Below, piece by piece: positions 1 through 5,325 of a stretch of DNA of 5,325 nt. Under the pieces are notes generated by a model that made no database searches, was not told the DNA's origin, and saw only the letters and a program-made list of their open reading frames with translations. The stretch is taken from positions 1-5,325 of the forward strand of contig DATFNV010000101.1 in the NCBI GenBank assembly GCA_035266225.1. Reading direction: 5' to 3'. Positions within the stretch are counted from its first letter, which is position 1. Each line of letters opens with the position of its first letter. The translations under genes were made by a program, and so were the position numbers. Origin of the DNA: DATFNV01 sp035266225. GTDB taxonomy: Bacteria; Planctomycetota; Planctomycetia; Gemmatales; Gemmataceae.

Positions 1-42
1 GGTGCGCTCGGATTCGGGGATGTCAGGCAGCGCCAGGGTCAT
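1..42 (-). CDS. N-terminus of a possible IS66-type transposase (3' end outside window)
   Basis: Only 14 codons are visible, from ATG 42 to the window edge: MTLALPDIPESERT. From memory, an acidic Pro-rich start of the type LPxIPExERTPL is found at the N-terminus of many IS66-family transposases, before a coiled coil and the DDE domain. The place also fits: same orientation, and about 100 bases inside a putative IS66 end. A GGAG lies one base before the ATG, which is too close to be ideal, while a longer GGGGGAG lies at 82-88 of the leader without a suitable ATG behind it. An upstream ATG at 49 opens only an eight-codon frame. Such a short piece cannot prove the family, and it could be the start of an unrelated gene. 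Confidence 0.4.
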   Translation of the reverse strand, partial: MTLALPDIPESERT

Positions 43-142
43 GCTCCATTCTACGCAGCAGAAAGCCCGGCGCAGCTGCTCTCCCCCAGACTTATTGGGC
101 TGATACCACCCTACAAAGGCACGCAGTTCACGGGACGCTTAC
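1..142 (-). mobile_element. One end of a probable IS66-family insertion sequence (rest outside window)
   Basis: Read on the minus strand from 142, the sequence begins GTAAGCGTCCCGTGAACTGC. IS66-family elements characteristically have terminal inverted repeats that start GTAA, often GTAAGCG, and they duplicate 8 bases of target. The composition is visibly less GC-rich than in the adjoining genes, and the glycosyltransferase frame ends exactly here. About 100 bases inside the proposed end, a minus-strand reading frame starts that resembles the N-terminus of some IS66 transposases. If the boundary is right, the target duplication is 143-150 (AAGATGAG on the minus strand), with its second copy beyond the left edge. 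The other inverted repeat and the main transposase body cannot be seen, so this rests on one terminus plus a short peptide. Confidence 0.5.
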
Positions 143-1944
143 CTCATCTTTACCGCCAGGAGGACGAGTTCACCGTCCCGCAAGCGCGGCTTGCAGGTCG
201 CGCCGCTCTCCGTCAGCCGCGCGAGGACGGCGGCGCAGGCCGCATCCCTGTCGATGTGGGCGAGGAAGAATTCGTCCGGCAAAGGGGGCCATTCCGTTGC
301 CGGGTCCAGGCGGCGCGGCGCCCGGGCGCCGGAGTAATAGAGGATCGGATCGGTGGCAGATGTCCGCGTCGTGAGCAGAGGCAGCGACTCCTGTGTGTCT
401 CCCAGGGAGGCGTCGAGGCCGCGCCAGTCGTAAGTGTGCATTCCGAGCGGATAGCCGTCCCGCCCGAGCGGCGCGGCGGTCGGCCGGTACTGGGCCGCGG
501 TACACAGCAGCAAGACGGCAGCGGCCGCGGCGACGAGGCGCCCGCCGCGGGAGGCACACAGGGCGGCGAGGCCGAGGCCCAGGGTCACGGCGAGCGGCGG
601 GACGAGGATGATGAGGTTGCGCGTTTGCAGGAACGGAATACCCAAAAAACCGACCGCCCATGTCGCAAGGACGGGTGTCCCCAGCAGCGCGCCGCACAGG
701 ATGGACACGGGTAGCGGCCGGGCGGGGGACGACTCCAGCGCCCGCGATGCCAGCCGGAGCAGCACCGGCCAGGCGAGCAGCAGTAGGCCGGCCGCCACCA
801 GGGCCGCGGGGGCGGCGATCAGGAGCCGGAACAGCACCTGGACCTCCTGCTCGATCACCGATCCCTCGTAGCCGTGACTCGCCAGGGTCGCGCGGACGAC
901 GGGGAGCAACCGGCCGGGCGCCTCGTGATACGCCACAGCGGCGCCGCACAGACCGACGACCACCGCGACGGCCCCCAGCCGGCGGGGCAGCGGAGGCGAG
1001 CCGTCCGCCGCCGCGATGGGGAGCCGATCCCGCCGCGTGTACCACAGGGTGCCCACGATCAGCAGGACGACGGCGACCCCTCCGCAGAGGCCGGCGTCCC
1101 ACTCGGTTCGGACGGCGGCCACGTCGAGGAGGCAGCGCGTGAGGCTGCCGACCTCCGCCCCCGCGAGGTGTTGCCAAGGCTGCCCGGCCTGGAAGCGGAC
1201 CACCAGCACCCAGGGCAGGCACAGGACCGCCGGCAAGGCCAGCGTCAGTAGGAGCCGCACCGCGGCGCGGCAGCCGGCCGCCCCGCCGCGCGCCAGCAGC
1301 CAGGCGCAAACGGCGACGTGGGCCGTCAGCGCCAGCACGGCGAAGTAGTGCGTCAGGGCCGCCAGGAGGCAGAGGATTAGGTAGACGGCATGGTCGAGCC
1401 GCCGGCCGAACTGAAGACAGCGCACAAACGAGAGGTGAGCCGCCGTCACCAGGAAGGCGAGCATGGCGTAGTGGCGCGCCTCCTGGGCGTAGGCGACGTG
1501 CAGCGGGTTGAGGGCCACAAGTCCCGCCGCGAACAGGCCCGGCAATGGCCCGCCGAGTCGCGCCCCGAGCCGGTAGGTCAGCAAGATCGTCAGCGTACTG
1601 AGGAGGAACGGCAGGGCTCGCACCCGCCCCTCGTCGGTCCCGACCAGGGCGTTCCAGTAGAGGAATGGCACCGTCATCAGCGGCGGGTGGTTGGTGTGGA
1701 AGGCGTCGCGCGCCACCACGCGCCCGAGCGCCTGCGGCGAGGTCCCCTGGATGCGGACCGCGTACAGTTCGTCGCAATCGAAGCATTCCGCCCCGATGTG
1801 GTAGCCGCGCAAGGCCACGCCGGCCGCCACGATCAGGAGCAAGACGGCCGCCGAGCGCCAGCGGCCCGAGGCCGGAGCGGCGGCGGCCCTCGGCGCCGCA
1901 GAGGCGCGACTGGCGCTCGGGTCGATGTACTTGACGAGCGACAT
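139..1944 (-). CDS. GT39/PMT-type membrane glycosyltransferase, 3' end possibly altered by an insertion
   Basis: This 601-residue polytopic membrane protein of the dolichyl-phosphate-mannose/ArnT-like superfamily (PMT_2 type) is expected to move a sugar from a polyprenyl-phosphate carrier to a glycan, lipid or protein on the periplasmic side. After a short Ala-rich cytoplasmic start comes a first membrane helix (about 31-46). It is followed by a loop with the acidic motif FDCDE (55-59; D58/E59 is the likely catalytic pair), then NHPPL (85-89), LNPLHVAYAQEARHYA (145-160) and THYF (198-201), all in family order. Further helices lie near 107-123, 133-146, 158-174, 187-214, 229-249, 287-300, 322-338, 369-398, 411-435, 442-464 and 467-482. 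TRN at 441-443 sits where the family often has a conserved Arg. A soluble tail covers 484-601. Cysteines flank the acidic motif (C54, C57), which is less usual. The start is fixed by a strong Shine-Dalgarno site 11 bases after the ATPase stop. The stop TAA (141-139) falls inside the proposed insertion-sequence end, so the native C-terminus may have been slightly longer. Confidence 0.88.
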   Translation of the reverse strand: MSLVKYIDPSASRASAAPRAAAAPASGRWRSAAVLLLIVAAGVALRGYHIGAECFDCDELYAVRIQGTSPQALGRVVARDAFHTNHPPLMTVPFLYWNALVGTDEGRVRALPFLLSTLTILLTYRLGARLGGPLPGLFAAGLVALNPLHVAYAQEARHYAMLAFLVTAAHLSFVRCLQFGRRLDHAVYLILCLLAALTHYFAVLALTAHVAVCAWLLARGGAAGCRAAVRLLLTLALPAVLCLPWVLVVRFQAGQPWQHLAGAEVGSLTRCLLDVAAVRTEWDAGLCGGVAVVLLIVGTLWYTRRDRLPIAAADGSPPLPRRLGAVAVVVGLCGAAVAYHEAPGRLLPVVRATLASHGYEGSVIEQEVQVLFRLLIAAPAALVAAGLLLLAWPVLLRLASRALESSPARPLPVSILCGALLGTPVLATWAVGFLGIPFLQTRNLIILVPPLAVTLGLGLAALCASRGGRLVAAAAAVLLLCTAAQYRPTAAPLGRDGYPLGMHTYDWRGLDASLGDTQESLPLLTTRTSATDPILYYSGARAPRRLDPATEWPPLPDEFFLAHIDRDAACAAVLARLTESGATCKPRLRDGELVLLAVKMR

Positions 1945-1947
1945 TTT

Positions 1948-1953
1948 CCCTCC
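1948..1953 (-). promoter_or_regulatory. Shine-Dalgarno site that sets the GT39 start
   Basis: On the minus strand the bases just before ATG 1944 read GGAGGGAAAATG, a strong ribosome binding site placed right after the TGA of the ATPase gene (1958-1956). This supports ATG 1944 as the start. The open frame itself runs back to 2232, but those extra 96 codons lie inside the ATPase gene and encode an Arg/Gly/Pro-rich shadow peptide without membrane segments. Confidence 0.8.
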
Positions 1954-1955
1954 GG

Positions 1956-3224
1956 TCACACCTTGACAGTCCGCCAGGGAAACACGGGCCGCAGAGTGCC
2001 GGGCCAGTTGCCGACGAAGCCCGCCCGGGCGTAGCCGGTGTCCTGGACCGTCAGCGTCAGTGCCTCCTCGCGGGCGATCGCCTTCAGGTCGCGCAGCAGC
2101 AGCACGTCGATCCGGTAGACCCCCTCGTTGAACAGGTTGCCGGGGACGGCGCAGGCACTGCGGTAGCGACCCGGAGCCGAGCCGCCGTCCAGGTCCGCCG
2201 TCTCCAGGTTGTTCGCCGCGGAGAAGGCGCAAACGGCGCCCTCGTGGAAGGCGCGGATGGCGACGTTGATCTGCTGCGCCGATTCGAGGATCTCATAATC
2301 GACCTCAATAGTCAGCGGCTCTTCGATGGAGACGGCCGCAGCCGGCGCCCCCGCCGCGTTGCGCACCCGGATGGCCAGCAGCCGGGCCCGGCCGTCGCCG
2401 GGCGGCCGCTCGGCCGGCCAGGCGCGCTCGCCCGACTGGCTCGTCTGGACCTTCAGGTAACGGTCGATCATCTCGGCGGGGGCGCCGGCCCCGCCAACGC
2501 GCCCCTGTTCCAACAGGATGGCCTTGCCCGTCAGCTCCGCCACCGCCGCCATGTTGTGGCTCACGAACAGCACCGTCCGCCCCGCCGAGCTGACCTCGCG
2601 CATCTTGCCCAGGCACTTCTTCTGGAAGGCCGCGTCGCCCACCGCGAGCACCTCATCGACGATCAGCACCTCCGGTTCCAGGTGGGCAGCCACGGCGAAG
2701 GCCAGGCGGACGTACATGCCGCTGGAGTAGTGTTTCACCGGCGTGTCGAGGAAGCGGCCCACGCCGGAGAAGTCCACGATGGCGTCGAACTTGGCGGTGA
2801 TCTCGCGCCGCCCCATACCCAGGATGGCCCCGTTGAGGAAGATGTTCTCGCGGCCGGTCAGCTCGTGGTGGAAGCCGGTGCCGACCTCCAGCAGACTGCC
2901 GACTCGGCCTCGGATTTCAATGCGGCCTTCCGTCGGCTCGACGATGCGGCTGAGGGCCTTGAGCAGTGTCGATTTGCCGGCGCCGTTGCGACCGATGATG
3001 CCGACCACCTCCCCCGGCTCGATCTCGAACGACACCTCGCGCAGGGCCCAGAAGGTGTCGGGCTGCTCCGCGGCGGAGTCGGCCCGGCGCGCACCCAGTC
3101 GCCGCCACCAGCGGGCCGGCGAGGCGGCCTCCATCAGGCTCTCGCGCAGGGTGCGGTAGCCGGCGCGGCTGGCGCCGATGCGATACTGCTTCGACAGCTT
3201 CTCGACGCGGACGGCGGGTTTCAT
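1956..3224 (-). CDS. wzt: Polysaccharide ABC exporter ATP-binding protein with C-terminal Wzt-type domain
   Basis: This 422-residue ATPase powers the polysaccharide exporter, presumably as the partner of the permease at 4615-5325. The nucleotide-binding domain covers about residues 4-250: Walker A GRNGAGKS (78-85), the family-typical LLEVGTGFHHELTGREN in the Q-loop region (111-127), signature YSSGM (166-170), Walker B VLIVDE (186-191), D-loop AVGD (194-197) and H-loop H223. All ATPase residues look intact. Residues 20-58 are an arginine-rich insertion before the first core strand block (WALREVSFEI), a common feature of the Wzt/TagH branch. After a linker (about 260-278), residues 279-422 form a beta-rich domain like Wzt_C, which in known Wzt proteins binds the glycan and sets substrate specificity. 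It ends WPGTLRPVFPWRTVKV, typical of the group. The ATG at 3224 follows the previous stop by 3 bases (TGAGCCATG), with only a distant GGAG, so translational coupling is likely. The class call is very firm; the glycan is unknown. Confidence 0.95.
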   Translation of the reverse strand: MKPAVRVEKLSKQYRIGASRAGYRTLRESLMEAASPARWWRRLGARRADSAAEQPDTFWALREVSFEIEPGEVVGIIGRNGAGKSTLLKALSRIVEPTEGRIEIRGRVGSLLEVGTGFHHELTGRENIFLNGAILGMGRREITAKFDAIVDFSGVGRFLDTPVKHYSSGMYVRLAFAVAAHLEPEVLIVDEVLAVGDAAFQKKCLGKMREVSSAGRTVLFVSHNMAAVAELTGKAILLEQGRVGGAGAPAEMIDRYLKVQTSQSGERAWPAERPPGDGRARLLAIRVRNAAGAPAAAVSIEEPLTIEVDYEILESAQQINVAIRAFHEGAVCAFSAANNLETADLDGGSAPGRYRSACAVPGNLFNEGVYRIDVLLLRDLKAIAREEALTLTVQDTGYARAGFVGNWPGTLRPVFPWRTVKV

Positions 3225-3227
3225 GGC

Positions 3228-4529
3228 TCAGGCGGACTCCGGGAATGTCAATGCGTTGTCAGTCACACGTCGTGGGTCGGTGGCCGGCGCCGAGGCCAGT
3301 TTGAGCGTCCCCGCGCCCAGCAGCGCGACGTAGTACGGCACTTCCAGCAGCTTCAGGCTGACGAACTGGGCGGACACCGCGAAGGCGACGAGGGCGACGA
3401 TCACCATGCTCGCCAGGTGGCGCTGCCAGGGGTCGCTCGCCGGGTCGCGGGCGCGCGCCAGCGGCCACAGGCGCCAGGCGCAGAGGCCGTAGAACAGCAG
3501 CAGGAACGCCAGTCCGGGGATGCCCATCTCGGCGCCCCACTGCATCCACAGCGAGTGCCCTTCCTTGCCCTGCGCGAAGCCGTAGGTCTCGGCCAGCAAC
3601 GGCCAGTGGTCCGGCCCGGCGCCGAAGACCGGCATCCGTTTCATCACGTCGCCGCAGGCGGTCCACAATTCCAGCCGGCTCTGGGCGGAGGCGTCGCGCG
3701 CCCCCTCGCCGGCAAAGGCCGTCGCAAAGCGCTCGCGCACTCCAGGCCCGGCCAGCTGCAAGCCGATCAACACCGCCGCCGCGAAGGCGACATAGTGAGC
3801 GATCGTCTTGCGGATCAGCAAAAACGTCACGGTCCCGGTCAGGAGCATGGCCAGGATGCCGCCGCGCGAGAAGGAGAACAGCACGGCGTGCATCAGCAGC
3901 CCTGCGCAGGCGAAGGCCGCCAGGCGCTGCCACCAGCGCCGCGCGTACAGTCCGAAGAAGAAGGCCGGCCCCAGGCACGTCACCATCGCGATCGAGGCGC
4001 TGTTGTTGTCCATGCCGGCGACGCCGTCGAAGTAAAGCCGGTTGTACCCGCTGAAATAGGCGAGATTCATCTCCAGCGCCAGGTAACTCTGGCTGAGCAC
4101 GATCACCCAGGCGAGGGCCTTCAGCCGGGCCATCGAGTCGATGAGGGAGATGCCGACCAGGAACGGCAGGACGATCTTCGAGAAGGTTTCGACGAAGCCC
4201 CAGGCCGTGTCCGGATTCGGCGCCAGCGACGCGCTCAGGACCGACCAAATCCAGGCGGCGCCGAGGGCAAGGACGACGGCCCGTCCGCGGCCGGCGGCGA
4301 ACGGCGACAGCGCCGCCCCCCGCCGCAGGAACTGCACCCCCCAGCCGATCAGCAGGGCCCCGGCGACGACACGGCTGAAGCTGTTGCCCGGCTCGATGGC
4401 CCAGAACCACAGCAACTCCGGCCGGATGATCGCCAGGCAGACGTAGGCCAGCAGGCCGACGAACGGGTCGAACAGCGACACCGCCGCCCCGCCGTAGGTC
4501 AGCACGTAGGTGAAGAGGATGCCTTTCAT
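3228..4529 (-). CDS. O-antigen ligase/polymerase-like polytopic membrane protein (Wzy/WaaL superfamily)
   Basis: This 433-residue integral membrane protein probably polymerises a lipid-linked glycan or transfers it to an acceptor on the periplasmic side. It has about ten or more hydrophobic segments, for example residues 19-36, 54-67, 84-101, 118-131, 139-151, 177-194, 203-220, 224-238, 246-260, 337-355 and 372-390. Superfamily-style motifs are FSFSRGG (218-224), QSRLELW (283-289) after a large polar loop, and GHSLWMQWGAEMGIPGL (324-340). R222 and H325 could correspond to the arginine and histidine needed in WaaL-type ligases. The stretch AGMDNNSASIAM (171-182) and the N-terminus MKGILFTYVLTYGG recall ligase-like proteins of the exosortase-associated (TIGR03097-like) type, a link made from memory. 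The ATG at 4529 lies 21 bases after the hairpin and has no good Shine-Dalgarno sequence. The TGA at 3230-3228 is 3 bases before the ATPase start. Polymerase, LPS ligase and protein O-glycan ligase cannot be told apart here. Confidence 0.85.
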   Translation of the reverse strand: MKGILFTYVLTYGGAAVSLFDPFVGLLAYVCLAIIRPELLWFWAIEPGNSFSRVVAGALLIGWGVQFLRRGAALSPFAAGRGRAVVLALGAAWIWSVLSASLAPNPDTAWGFVETFSKIVLPFLVGISLIDSMARLKALAWVIVLSQSYLALEMNLAYFSGYNRLYFDGVAGMDNNSASIAMVTCLGPAFFFGLYARRWWQRLAAFACAGLLMHAVLFSFSRGGILAMLLTGTVTFLLIRKTIAHYVAFAAAVLIGLQLAGPGVRERFATAFAGEGARDASAQSRLELWTACGDVMKRMPVFGAGPDHWPLLAETYGFAQGKEGHSLWMQWGAEMGIPGLAFLLLFYGLCAWRLWPLARARDPASDPWQRHLASMVIVALVAFAVSAQFVSLKLLEVPYYVALLGAGTLKLASAPATDPRRVTDNALTFPESA

Positions 4530-4550
4530 CCGTCAGTGAGCCGTGGCCTT

Positions 4551-4609
4551 GTTTAGCGGCCGCCCTCGGGGCGGCGCTCAACGCGCCGCCCCGAGGGCGG
4601 CCGCTAAAC
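4551..4609. repeat. Perfect 27-bp inverted repeat with nested stems, REP/BIME-like
   Basis: The arms at 4551-4577 and 4583-4609 are exact reverse complements, separated by the 5-base loop TCAAC (4578-4582). Each arm also contains its own 7-bp stem with a 3-base loop: GCCGCCC/GGGCGGC at 4559-4565 and 4569-4575, and again at 4585-4591 and 4595-4601. Each arm carries GCGGCCGC (4556-4563 and 4597-4604). The element fills most of the 85-base gap between the permease stop and the ligase-like start. Neither side has a run of T, so it is not a standard intrinsic terminator in either direction. Two inverted units that can each fold alone or pair together resemble a bacterial interspersed mosaic element made of two REPs. 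It might instead act as an mRNA-stabilising or partial termination hairpin within the operon. The structure is seen directly; the class is inference. Confidence 0.9.
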
Positions 4610-4614
4610 GGGAC

Positions 4615-5325
4615 TCAAATGATGTCCGCGAAGCCGCGTTCCACGCGGCGGAAGTACAGGCAGCCGACCAGGAGCAGCAGCACGCTCGTCAGCGCCGACA
4701 CGGCCAGGGCGTAGAGGTCGTAGCCGTCGGGCGTCCCTCCCAGCACGGACCATCGGAACGTCAGGATCAGTCCGAAAGCGGGGTTCAGCGGCATCCAAGC
4801 CCGCCAGGCCGGCCCGACGCCGTCCGGACGGTAGATGCTCGGCGTCGCGAACATCCAGAACTGCACCAGGAAGGGAATGACGTGGCGGAAGTCGCGGTAG
4901 GCCACCGTCAGCGCCGCCAGCAGCGCGCCGACCCCAACCGCCGCGACCGCCAGCAGCAGCACCATCAGCGGCGCCAGCAGCAGCCCCCAACCGGGCGCCG
5001 TGCCGTAGGCCGCCATCAGCACCGCCAGCAGCAGCGAGCCGACCGCGAAATCGACCAGGCCGACGCCGACGGCGCTCGCCGGGATGATGATGCGCGGAAA
5101 GTAGATCTTCGTTACCAGGTTCTGGTTGGCGACGACGCTCTGGCTGGCGCTGCCCAGGGCGTTGCCGAAGAACATCCACGCCAGCAACCCGCTGAAGGCG
5201 AACAGCGGATACGGCACGGCGCCGTCCTCGCCCGGGTGCAGGAAGAACGTGAACAGGGCCATCATCCCGAGCGGCTGCAGCAGGGCCCAGACCGCCCCGA
5301 GCACCGTCTGCTTGTAGCGCACCTT
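4615..5325 (-). CDS. wzm: ABC-2 type polysaccharide export permease, Wzm-like (5' end outside window)
   Basis: This is the inner-membrane permease of an ABC exporter that moves a lipid-linked polysaccharide across the cytoplasmic membrane, working with an ATPase such as the one at 1956-3224. The frame is open to the window edge and 236 residues are visible. The first ones (KVRYKQTVLGAVWALLQP) match the segment that follows the cytoplasmic N-terminus in this family. The GTG at 5322 is therefore an internal valine rather than the start, and perhaps 30-50 residues are missing. Hydrophobic segments lie near visible residues 11-29, 41-57, 84-106, 112-142, 148-162 and 205-224. Between them are family-like motifs: VPYPLFAFSGLLAWMFF (37-53), LVTKIYFPRIIIP (70-82) and YRDFRHVIPF (143-152). 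The C-terminus FADII resembles the FADVI ending common in these permeases. The TGA stop is five bases before a large hairpin. The family call is firm; the exported substrate is unknown. Confidence 0.93.
   Translation of the reverse strand, partial: KVRYKQTVLGAVWALLQPLGMMALFTFFLHPGEDGAVPYPLFAFSGLLAWMFFGNALGSASQSVVANQNLVTKIYFPRIIIPASAVGVGLVDFAVGSLLLAVLMAAYGTAPGWGLLLAPLMVLLLAVAAVGVGALLAALTVAYRDFRHVIPFLVQFWMFATPSIYRPDGVGPAWRAWMPLNPAFGLILTFRWSVLGGTPDGYDLYALAVSALTSVLLLLVGCLYFRRVERGFADII

Noticed and set aside
170..1786. A 538-codon minus-strand frame overlapping the glycosyltransferase gene.
   Set aside because: It is a low-complexity Arg/Pro/Gly-rich translation without motifs; the frame at 139-1944 carries the ordered GT39 motifs.
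1945..2232. A 96-codon upstream extension of the glycosyltransferase frame.
   Set aside because: It lies wholly inside the ATPase gene, has shadow-like composition (Arg/Gly/Pro), and the strong Shine-Dalgarno site before ATG 1944 gives a better start.
2244..4556. A 770-codon open frame on the plus strand, antisense to the ATPase and ligase-like genes.
   Set aside because: It spans the junction of two well-supported genes and encodes a Gln/Arg/His/Gly-rich product with no recognisable domain or membrane segment. Long antisense frames are expected opposite genes whose third codon positions are mostly G or C.
3259..4581. A 440-codon minus-strand frame overlapping the ligase-like gene.
   Set aside because: It is an Arg/Ala/Gly/Pro-rich out-of-frame reading of the same DNA. 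The 3228-4529 frame has coherent membrane segments and family motifs.
4551..4609. The large hairpin as a rho-independent terminator.
   Set aside because: Minus-strand transcription reads AAGGCCACGG after the stem and plus-strand transcription reads GGACTCAAAT. Neither has a U-tract, and the next gene starts 21 bases on.
4946..5035. CAG-rich direct repeats, with ACCGCCAGCAGCAGC at both 4946-4960 and 5021-5035.
   Set aside because: Both copies are in frame and encode LLLAV in hydrophobic helices of the permease. Repeated CTG leucine codons in membrane segments explain them.
5320..5322. GTG as the start codon of the permease.
   Set aside because: The codon before it is open (AAG) and the sequence KVRYKQTVLGA is internal in homologous permeases, so the gene continues past the window edge.

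Overview
This is a GC-rich bacterial window in which every supported gene reads on the minus strand. It looks like part of a cell-surface polysaccharide cluster. In transcription order (right to left) it holds the following: the 3' part of an ABC-2 polysaccharide export permease (Wzm type, 5325-4615); an 85-base gap dominated by a perfect 27-bp inverted repeat (4551-4609); a polytopic O-antigen ligase/polymerase-like protein (4529-3228); an export ATPase with a C-terminal Wzt-type domain (3224-1956); and a GT39/PMT-type membrane glycosyltransferase (1944-139). The last three genes are packed with gaps of 3 and 11 bases and no visible promoter or terminator, so they very probably form one operon. 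Its promoter lies beyond the right edge.

The left 142 bases look different: they are less GC-rich and do not belong to the cluster. On the minus strand they begin GTAAGCG, which resembles the terminal GTAA of IS66-family elements, and about 100 bases further in a reading frame starts (MTLALPDIPESERT) and runs off the window. I read this as one end of an IS66-like insertion sequence that landed at the 3' end of the glycosyltransferase gene. If so, the TAA stop codon of that gene is part of the IS end.

Proposed joint function: the permease and ATPase form an inner-membrane exporter for a lipid-linked glycan. The ATPase's C-terminal domain would recognise the glycan, the GT39 enzyme would add sugar from a polyprenyl-phosphate donor on the periplasmic side, and the ligase-like protein would polymerise the glycan or transfer it to an acceptor. 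These roles come from family knowledge; the sequence does not show the actual glycan.

Organism: the style of the ligase N-terminus, the Wzt architecture, the dense GC-rich coding and the hairpin-type intergenic repeat suggest a planctomycete or related bacterium. This rests on recall of similar proteins and was not tested by a search. I see no RNA genes, CRISPR array or complete mobile element. The many other open frames, including a 770-codon one on the plus strand, look like shadows of GC-rich coding.
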